Shown here in pieces: positions 56,123 to 64,000 of a stretch of 64,000 nucleotides of DNA; the first letter of the stretch is position 1; every line of letters starts with the position of its first letter. The notes under the pieces are model-generated. The model made no database searches. It was not told the DNA's origin and worked only from the letters and a program-made list of their open reading frames with translations. Source of the DNA: Lentzea californiensis (lineage in GTDB: Bacteria; Actinomycetota; Actinomycetes; Mycobacteriales; Pseudonocardiaceae); NCBI RefSeq assembly GCF_024648825.1, contig NZ_JANBBE010000004.1, forward strand, positions 372,001-436,000, in the 5' to 3' direction. The position numbers were made by a program, and so were the translations under genes.

Positions 56123-57874
56123 GTGCGCTACCAGTACCTCGACGCCCGGCTGCGGCAGGCTTTCGACGACGCCGGGCTCGATCGCGGGCAGCGGGCGTTG
56201 TTGCAGGGTGTGCTGCGTGCGCTCGACCCCGACGCGCACCTCGGCGAGCACGTCGCGGGGCTCAACAGCGCGTACCTCGCCGTCACTCGGGTTCAGACCG
56301 CGCTGGAGAGTCATGCGACCGAGGACCAGCCGCGGTGGAACCTGTTGCGGCGCATCATCGCCACCTCGCTCGCGTGCATGGACGCCGCCAAACCCGCCTA
56401 TGCCCACGGCGGCGGGCTGGAACTCGCCAAGGCCCGCAGGGTCCTGGTGAAGGTCGACGCGGCCATCGCCGCCGACGGCCAGAGGTTCGATCCCCAGGTG
56501 GCGGCCGACGCCGCGGCGAAGCTCGATCCGAAGAAGTTGCGCGGCGCGGTGCGGAAGTGGATCACTCCACTGTGGAACGGAGTCGAGCTCCCATTGCGCG
56601 CCAGAATGATCGCCGAGGTCGCGGTGGTCGTGGCGGTGCACGGCAGGGACGGCAGGCAGCTCAGGACGGACCTGCTGCGGTGTCTCAAGAAGCGCGGTGA
56701 TCTCGCCGAGGTGCTGTGGCCCCGCAGGCAGAAGCACGTCGTCGCGTTCGTGGTGAGAGGTGCCCGGGTGCTCCGGCACCTGGACGGGTTGTTGCCCGGT
56801 GCGCGGCAGGAGCCGTTGCACCGCAACAGGTTGCCGAAGGACGACTTCCTGAAGGAGGCGGTCAGCGGGTCGTCGGTGCTGGTGCGGGTGCCGGTCGAGG
56901 CGGCGGACGTGCACACGGCGGCGCTGAGGGGCCGCCGGATTCTCAGCGAGGTTCTCGACCAGTACGCGGCGGGGGAGCGGCTCACCGAACTGACCATCGC
57001 GCCGGTCTGGCAGGTCAGCGAGCCGGGCGGACGGGTCACGCGCGGTACCGAGCACCGGCGCACGGTCGGCAACGCCTACCCGCTCACCGCGTACTGGCCC
57101 GCGGAGCTGCGCAGTGCGATGCGGGTGGCGAACCTGGCACGGCAGGTCGACGCGCCGATGGCCAGCGCGGGGCTCGCGTGGAGTGCGCTGGAGGCGACCG
57201 GGCTGGATCCGGGCAAGATCGCGTGGCTGGCCAAGGCCTGTGCGCTGCAGATGCTGCGCCAGCACCTCGTCAGCCTGCACGTCGTGGTCACCAACCACGA
57301 CACGGACCTGCGCAAACCGCTCGACGCGCACGTGCCGACCACCGGCGTGAAGCACCACCTGAAGTCGGTGGACGCCTGGCTGGAGGCACTCATCCGCCAC
57401 AACCGCCCTGACGCCCGGCTCGACGCCGCCCAGAAGGCCATCACCGCGCTCGCCGAGAGCGAGGGTGGTCTCGTGCAGGACCTCACGGAACTCTGGCGCG
57501 CCAGGCTCGCCGACTCGAAGGTCCTGGCGGGCTGGCTGCGCGAGCAGGAGGACACCGCCGCCGCGCTGCTGGAGTGGCTCTACGTCACCAGGAACCTGGC
57601 GTTCCACGCGGGACGGTTCGCCTCGCCCGCCGACACGCTGACCGCGCACGCCGGGCAGGCCGTCGCCGACCTCACGCTCGAGTTCCTCGGGAACTGGCGG
57701 ACGGTCGAGCGGCGGAGCGGGCGGGAGACCTCCGCCGTGGAGATCTACCGCCGGCTCGCGCAACGTCAGGACCAGCTGGTGGCACGGCTCAAGCGAGCGG
57801 GGTCCGTGCGCAGGCTCAGCGTCGAGGACATCTCCGGGCCCGACGAGAAGTGGTGGTCGCGCGGCCGGAGTTGA
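56123..57874 (+). CDS. large uncharacterised protein with a HEPN-like RNase motif near the C-terminus
   Basis: 583 residues from GTG 56123; TATGGT ends 7 nt before it, fitting a leaderless start (ATG 56111 is the alternative). Mostly helical; no family recognised. Near the C-terminus, EWLYVTRNLAFHAGRF contains R490-N491-x3-H495, the RNxxxH signature of HEPN ribonucleases and nucleotidyl-transfer-linked toxins. The N-terminal 480 residues could be a sensor. Whether the motif sits in a real HEPN four-helix domain is unproved. Confidence 0.75.
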   Translation: MRYQYLDARLRQAFDDAGLDRGQRALLQGVLRALDPDAHLGEHVAGLNSAYLAVTRVQTALESHATEDQPRWNLLRRIIATSLACMDAAKPAYAHGGGLELAKARRVLVKVDAAIAADGQRFDPQVAADAAAKLDPKKLRGAVRKWITPLWNGVELPLRARMIAEVAVVVAVHGRDGRQLRTDLLRCLKKRGDLAEVLWPRRQKHVVAFVVRGARVLRHLDGLLPGARQEPLHRNRLPKDDFLKEAVSGSSVLVRVPVEAADVHTAALRGRRILSEVLDQYAAGERLTELTIAPVWQVSEPGGRVTRGTEHRRTVGNAYPLTAYWPAELRSAMRVANLARQVDAPMASAGLAWSALEATGLDPGKIAWLAKACALQMLRQHLVSLHVVVTNHDTDLRKPLDAHVPTTGVKHHLKSVDAWLEALIRHNRPDARLDAAQKAITALAESEGGLVQDLTELWRARLADSKVLAGWLREQEDTAAALLEWLYVTRNLAFHAGRFASPADTLTAHAGQAVADLTLEFLGNWRTVERRSGRETSAVEIYRRLAQRQDQLVARLKRAGSVRRLSVEDISGPDEKWWSRGRS

Positions 57875-57883
57875 GGCCGATAG

Positions 57884-58849
57884 TTACGGCTTGGCCTTCG
57901 TCAGCCAGTCCTCGACCCGGTCCGGGTTCGCCTCGACCCACCGCTTCGCCGCCTCGTCGGGCGACATCTTGTACTTGGCGATGAACGACGCGACCGTGTC
58001 CTGCTCGTCGTTGCTCCATTGGAAGTTCTGCACGAGCCTGGCCGCGGGGCCGCGCTTGTCCATGAACTTCTTCGACGCGATCTTGTCGAGCTCGTAGCGC
58101 GGGTAGTCGCAGGCGACCTTGGCCGGGTCCGCGTCACATCCCGCCGTGTACTCGGGCAGCTCGATCTTCACCAGCTCGATGTCGAGGTGCAGCCACTGCG
58201 GCTCGAAGAAGTAGCCGATGAGCGGCGTCTTCTTCTCCTGCGCCTGGCGGAACGCCTTGATCGAGGCTTCCTCGCTGCCCGCGTAGACGACCTTGTAGTT
58301 GAGGTTCAGGTTCTTGACCAGGGCCTCGTCGTTCGTCACGAACGAGGGGTCGCCGTCGAGCACCTGGCCCTTGCCCTCGGACTGGACGGTCTTGAACTTC
58401 TCCGCGTACTTGTTGAGGTTCTGCCAGTTCGTGATGTCCGGGAATTCCTTCTTCATCCACGGCGGCACGTACCAGCCGATCACACCCTTGTTGCCGGACG
58501 GGCCCACCCGCACTGCGGTGTGCTTCTCCTCGATGTACTTCTGCTTCAGGTCCTCATGACCCCAGTTCTCCAGGATCACGTCGATCTCGCCGGAGTCGAG
58601 GCCCTGCCAGGCCGTCTGCTCGTCGACTTCCTTCTTCGTCACCTTGCAGCCGAGCCGCTTCTCGGCGAGGTACGCGACCACGGCCGCGTTCGCCGCGTAG
58701 CCGACCCACGGGTTGACCGCGATGGTGATGGAGTCGCAGGGCTCGGTGGGTGCTGCCGAACTGGAGCGCGGTGACGCCGTCGATCCACTGCCGCAACCGG
58801 CAAGTGTCAACAGGAACGTCATTGCCAGAGCGATTCTGGGGGCTTGCAC
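57884..58849 (-). CDS. glycine-betaine/choline-type ABC transporter substrate-binding lipoprotein, copy 1
   Basis: 321 residues. Signal peptide ends in LTLAGC, so Cys 19 is probably lipidated. The OpuAC fold is marked by ITIAVNPWVGYAANAAVVAYL, ENWGHEDLKQKYIEE, WYVPPWMKKEFPDITNW and DGDPSFVTNDEALVKNL. Trp-rich pocket residues suit quaternary amines. It is read away from proV and is a close paralogue of the binding protein at 62037. GAGGAG precedes the GTG. Confidence 0.92.
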   Translation of the reverse strand: MQAPRIALAMTFLLTLAGCGSGSTASPRSSSAAPTEPCDSITIAVNPWVGYAANAAVVAYLAEKRLGCKVTKKEVDEQTAWQGLDSGEIDVILENWGHEDLKQKYIEEKHTAVRVGPSGNKGVIGWYVPPWMKKEFPDITNWQNLNKYAEKFKTVQSEGKGQVLDGDPSFVTNDEALVKNLNLNYKVVYAGSEEASIKAFRQAQEKKTPLIGYFFEPQWLHLDIELVKIELPEYTAGCDADPAKVACDYPRYELDKIASKKFMDKRGPAARLVQNFQWSNDEQDTVASFIAKYKMSPDEAAKRWVEANPDRVEDWLTKAKP

Positions 58850-59059
58850 GAACAGCTCCTCGTCGGGGGGAAGAACGGTGCAGGAGACCGCTCAGTTCAC
58901 TTTTTCCCCATCGATCAGACCTAGTCAAGTCATGGGATGATTGGTTGTCCACAAAGGATTTTATTTGTACCGGCCCTTGACCGTATCCGTGCGAAGGTCA
59001 ATGCTGTCGCGCATCGAGAAACGGTGTGCGCAGTCCGCAACAGGTCGGAGTGGTTTGGC
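58850..59059. promoter_or_regulatory. divergent promoter region of the two betaine-transport transcripts
   Basis: 210 bp, locally A/T-rich at 58930-58970. An inverted repeat TTGACC (58977-58982) and GGTCAA (58996-59001) with a 13-bp spacer may be an operator or -35-like pair for proV. On the minus strand, TTGACT near 58927 is a -35 candidate for the first binding-protein gene. No riboswitch was seen. Confidence 0.4.
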
Positions 59060-60082
59060 GTGGATCCCGTGATTTCGGTCAGGGACCTGTGGAAGGTGTT
59101 TGGCCCCAAGGCATCTCAGCTGGCGGCCTCGGACGAGCTCAAAGCCTTGTCACGGCAGGAGTTGATGGAACGCACGGGTTCCGTCGCCGCCGTGCGGGGA
59201 GTGGACTTCGACGTCGCTCCCGGCGAGATGTTCGTGGTGATGGGACTGTCCGGTTCGGGTAAGTCCACACTGGTGCGTTGTCTCACGCGGCTGGTGGAAC
59301 CGACCGCGGGCACGATCATGTTCGAAGGCGAGAACATTCTCGAAGCGGACCCGAAACGCCTGCGCGACCTGCGCAGGAACAAGTTCTCCATGGTGTTCCA
59401 GCACTTCGGTCTGCTCCCGCACCGGACCGTCGCCGAGAACGTCGGTTACGGACTGGAAATCCGCGGGGTACCGCGCGCGAAACGCGGGGAGCGCTCCCAG
59501 GAAGTGATCGACCTGGTGGGACTGTCCGGAAACGAGAAGTCCTATCCGGATCAGCTCTCCGGGGGTATGCAGCAACGCGTCGGTCTCGCGCGCGCACTCG
59601 CCGGAGATCCCGATGTCCTGTTCTTCGACGAACCCTTCTCCGCGCTCGACCCGCTGATCCGGCGGGACATGCAGTCCGAGGTGATCAGGCTGCACCGCGA
59701 GGTCGGCAAGACGATGGTCTTCATCACCCACGACCTGAACGAGGCGCTGAAACTGGGTGACCGCATCCTGATCATGCGCGACGGCGAGGTCGTGCAGGTC
59801 GGCACCGGTGACGAGCTCGTCGGCGCACCTGCGGACGACTACGTGCGCGATTTCGTGCGGGACGTGCCCAAGTCGCACGTGCTGACGCTGAAGTGGATCA
59901 TGCGTCCGCCACGCCCGGACGACGAGCTCGACGGGCCCGAGCTGTCGCCGGAAACCGTGGTGCGGGAGGCCGTCCGCAGCGTGCTGAGCGCGGACAAGCC
60001 GGTGAAGGTCGTGCGGAACGGCGAGTTGCTCGGTGTGGTCGCGGACGAGGAGATCCTCGGGGTCGTGGCCGGGGAGGCGTGA
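59060..60082 (+). CDS. proV: glycine-betaine/proline-type ABC transporter ATP-binding protein
   Basis: 340 residues from GTG 59060, with GGAG 9 nt upstream. Walker [11 protein letters not shown] (61-70), Q-loop [13 protein letters not shown], signature [15 protein letters not shown], Walker [14 protein letters not shown]. The long N-terminal part before the ABC core and [14 protein letters not shown] match OpuAA/ProV. At the C-terminus one CBS-like unit ([21 protein letters not shown]) is present; OpuAA/ProV proteins have two. CBS regions sense ionic strength. Followed 1 nt later by the permease. Confidence 0.95.
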   Translation: MDPVISVRDLWKVFGPKASQLAASDELKALSRQELMERTGSVAAVRGVDFDVAPGEMFVVMGLSGSGKSTLVRCLTRLVEPTAGTIMFEGENILEADPKRLRDLRRNKFSMVFQHFGLLPHRTVAENVGYGLEIRGVPRAKRGERSQEVIDLVGLSGNEKSYPDQLSGGMQQRVGLARALAGDPDVLFFDEPFSALDPLIRRDMQSEVIRLHREVGKTMVFITHDLNEALKLGDRILIMRDGEVVQVGTGDELVGAPADDYVRDFVRDVPKSHVLTLKWIMRPPRPDDELDGPELSPETVVREAVRSVLSADKPVKVVRNGELLGVVADEEILGVVAGEA

Positions 60083-60083
60083 C

Positions 60084-62024
60084 ATGGTCGCCGTCGCCGC
60101 CGCTCGGCAGCCACCTCGGGTGTTCCAGCACAAGAAGTCCCTGATCTTCGCCGGCGTCGTGCTGGCCTGGCTGGCGCTGTGGCTGGTGTTCCGCAACGCC
60201 TGGACGCTCTCGCTCGGCGCCGCCGACCTCACCCCGTTGCACCGGTGGATCAACGAGGTCAACGACGCCGTCGGCGCGTCCAGGAACTCGAACCCGCTGT
60301 TCCTCTACTTCTTCAACGAGATCCGGCTCGTCATCGACGAGTTCGTGACCTTCATCCAGGCCCTGATCGCGCAGCCGTCGTTCGGCCGGCCCGTGCCGGT
60401 GATCGGCTGGCTCGGCGTGGTCGCGATCGCCGGCTTCGTCAGCCTCGTGGTGGCCGGCTGGCGGATCGCGCTGCTCGCCGTCGCGGGCTTCGTGTTCCTC
60501 GGCCTGCAGGGCCTGTGGCAGGAGAGCATGGACACGCTCTCGCTGACCCTCGCCGCGGTCGTGATCTCGTTGCTCGTCGGCATTCCGCTGGGAATCTGGG
60601 CGGGACTGTCCGATCGGGCCAACCGGATCCTCACACCGGTGCTCGACTTCATGCAGACCATGCCGACGTTCGTGTACCTGGCGCCGTTGACGTTGTTCTT
60701 CCTCATCGGCCCCGCCTCGGCGACGATCGCGACGCTGATCTACGCGGCACCGCCCGCGATCCGGATCACCGCGCACGCCATCCGCTCGGTGCCGCGCAAC
60801 ACCGTCGAGGCGAGTGAGTCCCTTGGTGCGACGCGGAGCCAGACGCTGGTGAAGGTGCTGCTGCCGTCCGCGCGCAAGACGATCGTGCTCGGCGTCAACC
60901 AGACGATCATGGCCGCGCTGGCCATGGTCACGATCGCCGCGCTGATCGACGCGCCGGGCCTCGGCAAGACCGTCGTGAAGGCGTTGCAGACCCTCGACGT
61001 CGGCACGGCGTTCAACGCGGGCCTCGCGATCGTGGTGCTGGCGATCGTGCTGGACCGCGTGACGACGGCCGCCGCGAGTGAGCGCCGCACGCTTCCGCGC
61101 TGGGCGCTGTTCGGCGGTCTCGGCGTCACCGGTGTCTGCGTCTACCTCTCCTACACCTACCTGTGGGCGGCGGAGTTCCAGTCGGACGTGGAGATCGGCA
61201 CCGCGATCCGCAAGGGCGCGACCGCCGTGACGGAGTGGGCACAGGACTCGCTGCCGGTGATCACGGACGGCTTCAAGGACTTCGTCACGTTCGCGTTGAT
61301 CAACCCGTTGCAGGCGCTGCTGGCCGAGTCGCCGTGGTTCCTGGTGGCGCTGGTGATCGTCGCGCTGTCGTTCATGATCGGCGGTGTGCGGCCCGCGATC
61401 GTCTCGGCCGTGTGCGTCGGTCTGCTGATCGCGACGGGCCTGTGGCAGGACTCGATGATCACGCTGGCGTCGACGCTGGTCGCCACGATCATGGTGATGG
61501 TCCTGGGCGTGGTCGTGGGTGTCTGGATGGGACGGAGCACGCGTGCCGACCGGTTCATCCGGCCGGTCCTCGACGCCGCCCAGGTGATGCCCGCCTTCGT
61601 CTACCTGGTGCCGTTCCTGGCGTTGTTCTCCGCGTCGCGCTTCACGGCGATCATCGCGGCCGTGGTGTTCGCGGCGCCGGTGGCCATCAAGATCATCGCG
61701 GACGGCATCCGCGCGGTGTCGCCCGCGACCGTCGAGGCGTCCACGGCGCTGGGGTCGAGCTCGTGGCAGACGATCGTGAAGGTGCAGTTGCCCATGGCAC
61801 GCGGCGCGCTGACCCTCGCCGCCAACCAGGGACTGATCTACGTGCTCTCGATGGTCGTCGTCGGCGGTCTCGTCGGCGCCGGCGCGCTCGGCTACGACGT
61901 GGTGGCCGGGTTCTCGCAGGGCCAGTTGTACGGCAAGGGGCTCGCGGCCGGCGTCGCGATCGTCGTGCTGGGCGTGATGCTCGACCGCCTCACCCAGGCG
62001 GCCGCCAAGCGGTGGACCAACTAG
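60084..62024 (+). CDS. glycine-betaine-type ABC permease with two fused ProW domains
   Basis: 646 residues, about double the ProW length. Two EAA motifs are visible: VEASESLGATRSQTLVKVLL and, about 305 residues later, VEASTALGSSSWQTIVKVQL, each in its own set of membrane helices. The protein can therefore form the whole translocation pore as one chain. The ATG lies 1 nt after proV. Imported ligands are compatible solutes such as betaine. Confidence 0.94.
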   Translation: MVAVAAARQPPRVFQHKKSLIFAGVVLAWLALWLVFRNAWTLSLGAADLTPLHRWINEVNDAVGASRNSNPLFLYFFNEIRLVIDEFVTFIQALIAQPSFGRPVPVIGWLGVVAIAGFVSLVVAGWRIALLAVAGFVFLGLQGLWQESMDTLSLTLAAVVISLLVGIPLGIWAGLSDRANRILTPVLDFMQTMPTFVYLAPLTLFFLIGPASATIATLIYAAPPAIRITAHAIRSVPRNTVEASESLGATRSQTLVKVLLPSARKTIVLGVNQTIMAALAMVTIAALIDAPGLGKTVVKALQTLDVGTAFNAGLAIVVLAIVLDRVTTAAASERRTLPRWALFGGLGVTGVCVYLSYTYLWAAEFQSDVEIGTAIRKGATAVTEWAQDSLPVITDGFKDFVTFALINPLQALLAESPWFLVALVIVALSFMIGGVRPAIVSAVCVGLLIATGLWQDSMITLASTLVATIMVMVLGVVVGVWMGRSTRADRFIRPVLDAAQVMPAFVYLVPFLALFSASRFTAIIAAVVFAAPVAIKIIADGIRAVSPATVEASTALGSSSWQTIVKVQLPMARGALTLAANQGLIYVLSMVVVGGLVGAGALGYDVVAGFSQGQLYGKGLAAGVAIVVLGVMLDRLTQAAAKRWTN

Positions 62025-62036
62025 GAGGTCTGGACA

Positions 62037-62990
62037 GTGGCAAGGCATAACGTGCTCGGAGCAGTGCTCGTGGGAGCACTCGCCCTGGCTGGTTGCGGTG
62101 GCGCCAAGGTCGGTGACACCTCCTCGGGTGCGACCGGCGACTGCGGCACGTTCAACCTCGCGATCAACCCGTGGGTCGGTTACGAGGCGAACGCGGCTGT
62201 TCTCGCGTACGTGGCCGAGAAGGAGCTCAAGTGCAAGGTCACCAAGAAGGAGCTCAAAGAAGAGGTGGCCTGGCAGGGCTTCGGCACGGGTGAGGTCGAC
62301 GCCGTCGTGGAGAACTGGGGCCACGACGACCTGCGCAAGAAGTACATCGACGAGCAGAAGACCGCCGTCAGCGCGGGGTCCACGGGCGTGAAGGGGCAGA
62401 TCGGCTGGTACGTGCCGCCGTGGCTCGCCAAGGAGCACCCCGACATCCTCGACTGGAACAACCTCAACAAGTACGCGGACAAGTTCAAGACCTCGGAGTC
62501 CGGCGACAAGGGCCAGCTGCTCGACGGCGACCCGTCGTTCGTGACCAACGACGAGGCTCTGGTGAAGAACCTGAACCTCAACTACAAGGTCGTCTACGGC
62601 GGCAGCGAGACCGCGCTGATCCAGGCCTTCCGCCAGGCGGAGAAGGACAAGAAGTGGGTTCTGGGCTACTTCTACTCGCCGCAGTGGCTGCTCAACGAGG
62701 TCAAACTCGAGAAGGTGAAGCTGCCCGCGTACACGCCGGGCTGTGACGCCGACGCGGAGAAGATCGCCTGCGACTACCCGGACTACGACCTCGACAAGCT
62801 CGTGTCCAAGAAGTTCGCCGACGCCAACGGCCCGGCCTTCCAGCTGGTCAAGAACTTCAAGTGGACCAACGAGGACCAGAACACCGTGGCGAAGTACATC
62901 GCCGAGGACAAGATGAAGCCCGAGGACGCCGCCAAGAAGTGGGCGGACGCCAACGCCGACAAGGTCAAGGCCTGGCTCCCCAAGGCCTGA
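62037..62990 (+). CDS. glycine-betaine/choline-type ABC transporter substrate-binding lipoprotein, copy 2
   Basis: 317 residues. Lipobox LALAGC at the end of the signal peptide. Pocket motifs as in copy 1: FNLAINPWVGYEANAAVLAY, ENWGHDDLRKKYIDE, WYVPPWLAKEHPDILDW and DGDPSFVTNDEALVKNL. GTG 62037 has AGGAGG 8 nt upstream. It is the operon-linked receptor of the ProV/fused permease; the divergent copy at 57884 may widen specificity. Confidence 0.94.
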   Translation: MARHNVLGAVLVGALALAGCGGAKVGDTSSGATGDCGTFNLAINPWVGYEANAAVLAYVAEKELKCKVTKKELKEEVAWQGFGTGEVDAVVENWGHDDLRKKYIDEQKTAVSAGSTGVKGQIGWYVPPWLAKEHPDILDWNNLNKYADKFKTSESGDKGQLLDGDPSFVTNDEALVKNLNLNYKVVYGGSETALIQAFRQAEKDKKWVLGYFYSPQWLLNEVKLEKVKLPAYTPGCDADAEKIACDYPDYDLDKLVSKKFADANGPAFQLVKNFKWTNEDQNTVAKYIAEDKMKPEDAAKKWADANADKVKAWLPKA

Positions 62991-63000
62991 TCAAAGCACG

Positions 63001-63051
63001 GGTCGTAGGGGGTGTGGTTCCTGGACGAGAGGAACCGCACCCCCTACGACC
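63001..63051. terminator. long hairpin terminator after the transporter operon
   Basis: 22-bp stem (63001-63022 with 63030-63051, a single G-U pair) and 7-nt loop, 10 bp after the binding-protein stop. It is also the end of the convergent small gene. No T-run. Confidence 0.85.
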
Positions 63052-63061
63052 ACCCCCGGCA

Positions 63062-63238
63062 TCACGCAGCCTGTGGCCCGGCGGGAACCTCAGGCTCGTG
63101 GCGGTGTGTCATGCGGTGCCACCACGAACGCGGCTTCCCGCCGCTGCGGTAGTACTCGCGGGTCAGGCGGGCGTCCTCCCGCAGGGCTGCCTGCCGGTAG
63201 TCCATCTCCGCCTTGATCGCTTCGGGCGTCCACTCCAT
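63062..63238 (-). CDS. 58-residue hypothetical protein
   Basis: 58 residues from ATG 63238 with GAGGAG 8 nt upstream. It begins EWTPEAIKAEMDYRQAALRED, has basic, aromatic SWWHRMTHRHE near the C-terminus, and no hydrophobic helix. Strong ribosome site and codon bias support coding. Convergent with the transporter operon. Function unknown. Confidence 0.75.
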   Translation of the reverse strand: MEWTPEAIKAEMDYRQAALREDARLTREYYRSGGKPRSWWHRMTHRHEPEVPAGPQAA

Positions 63239-63293
63239 GTGACTCACTCCTCGGTTCGTCTTCCTGATGACGATGAGATTGCGCCTGAGGGGT

Positions 63294-63349
63294 GACCCCT
63301 TACATCGGACGATCACCCAAGGTCGCGCCGTGAGACCCCTTACGTCGGA
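63294..63349. promoter_or_regulatory. two 16-bp direct repeats upstream of the P450 gene
   Basis: GACCCCTTACATCGGA (63294-63309) and GACCCCTTACGTCGGA (63334-63349) are identical except one base and start 40 bp apart, close to four helical turns. They lie between the 58-residue gene and the P450 start and may be two sites for one regulator. Confidence 0.6.
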
Positions 63350-63407
63350 CCCCGGTAGCCGGATCAGCGGATCCCGGCAGGGCGGGTAAGGGACCACGAT
63401 CGAGGGC

Positions 63408-64000
63408 ATGACTGTCGCCCACTTACCCATGCGACCTGCAAAGTTCTTCGATCCCGCCACCGAGGTCCACTTCGACGAGGCACTCGACACCTGGCACGTC
63501 TTCAGCCTCGGCGACGTCCAGCGGGTGCTCTCCGACGAGGAGCACTTCTCGTCCGGCTACGGCCTCGACGACGAGACCAGGCCGCTCGCCAACCCCGTGC
63601 TGAGCGGCATGTGGGCCGCGGACGGGCAGCGCCATCGCGACCTGAGGGCCGCGGTCGCCGACCCGTTCAGCCCGCGGGTGATGTCCCGGCTGGAGACGCA
63701 GATCCGCACCATCGCCACCGAGCTGGTCGACGGGCTCGAACCCGGCGGCTTCGACGTGGTCCCGCGCGTTGCCAAGCCGTTGCCCACCAGGGTGATATGC
63801 CACCTGCTCGGCCTCGACCTCAGCGTCGAGGAGCGGATGACCGAGTGGCTGGAGCAGTGGTACCAGGACTCCGTCACGACCAACACCGTGCCGCGGCAGG
63901 CCGAGATGGCGGAGTTCTTCGCCGCCGAGCTCGACCGCCAGCGCGCGGAGCCGGGTGACGGGCTGATCGCCGAGCTGCTCGCCGTGCAGGCCACCGGCTA
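63408..64000 (+). CDS. cytochrome P450 (partial, C-terminus beyond window)
   Basis: The first 197 full codons from ATG 63408 are visible; the frame is open to the window end. The helix-C motif region WAADGQRHRDLRAAVADPFSPR, with HRDLR contacting the haem propionate, and VLSDEEHFSS before it are typical of soluble actinobacterial P450s (CYP105/107-like). The oxygen-binding and Cys-ligand motifs lie beyond the end. No signal peptide. It would hydroxylate a small substrate with ferredoxin partners not seen here. Confidence 0.9.
   Translation, partial: MTVAHLPMRPAKFFDPATEVHFDEALDTWHVFSLGDVQRVLSDEEHFSSGYGLDDETRPLANPVLSGMWAADGQRHRDLRAAVADPFSPRVMSRLETQIRTIATELVDGLEPGGFDVVPRVAKPLPTRVICHLLGLDLSVEERMTEWLEQWYQDSVTTNTVPRQAEMAEFFAAELDRQRAEPGDGLIAELLAVQATG

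Noticed and set aside
55187..62438. Long minus-strand frames (858, 370 and 846 codons) opposite the HEPN-like and betaine-transporter genes
   Set aside because: Biased composition, His/Arg-rich, no motif; the real genes have canonical motifs.

Overview
The window is chromosomal DNA from a high-GC actinobacterium, most likely a member of the Pseudonocardiales (Lentzea/Saccharothrix/Actinosynnema/Amycolatopsis type). Evidence: strong G/C third-position bias, many GTG starts, probable leaderless promoters, a mycothiol-linked DsbA-like reductase, Rv2464c-Rv2467-like genes (nei, rpiB, the Rv2466c homologue and pepN) in one neighbourhood, the very large NAD-glutamate dehydrogenase, and a CopD-CtaG fusion. 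No plasmid, phage, transposase or integrase gene was seen. The order assignment is inference.

Left region (1-11.3 kb): an AraC-type regulator (cut by the window edge) faces an NmrA-like oxidoreductase. Then comes a compact genome-defence island: dcm and vsr on the minus strand, and divergently a tightly overlapping five-gene operon of Z1 helicase-like ATPase, PD-(D/E)XK nuclease (DUF4420), GHKL (MutL/MORC-type) ATPase and two uncharacterised proteins. The island ends at a perfect 40-bp palindrome and abuts the 3' end of a tRNA-Arg gene. Its base composition is visibly less G+C-rich than its surroundings.

Middle (11.4-38 kb): LacI regulator with MFS exporter and a palindromic operator; DUF3558 lipoprotein facing CopD-CtaG; a TetR-DrrA-DrrB exporter cassette with a 20-bp palindromic operator; a short SSB; EttA; a 1254-residue protein with coiled coil and FG-rich tail; the NAD-glutamate dehydrogenase; thioesterase; GH13 alpha-glucosidase; an operon-like run of prolyl oligopeptidase, MscS channel and truncated haemoglobin; and an HNH nuclease.

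At 38.0-38.6 kb lies a strikingly regular gene: 204 codons, with 21 copies of the hexapeptide DSVRIT in 8-9-residue units. Synonymous codons vary between units (including TCN against AGC serine) while the peptide is invariant, so a real protein under selection is likely. I do not recognise it.

Right region (38.8-64 kb): MFS, a probable cytochrome oxidase small subunit plus DUF5130, a GNAT/barstar pair, pepN, an Rv2466c-like reductase, an AlkA-like protein, aldehyde dehydrogenase, Eis-like acetyltransferase, nei, rpiB, comB, metallo-beta-lactamase-fold and HIT proteins, an HxlR-controlled oxidoreductase, tRNA-Gly and tRNA-Pro, a hydrolase divergent from a large protein with a HEPN-like RNase motif, a complete glycine-betaine-type ABC importer with two paralogous binding proteins and a fused double permease, and the start of a cytochrome P450 cut by the window end.

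All calls come from reading the sequence by eye; family names rest on recognised motifs, not on database searches.
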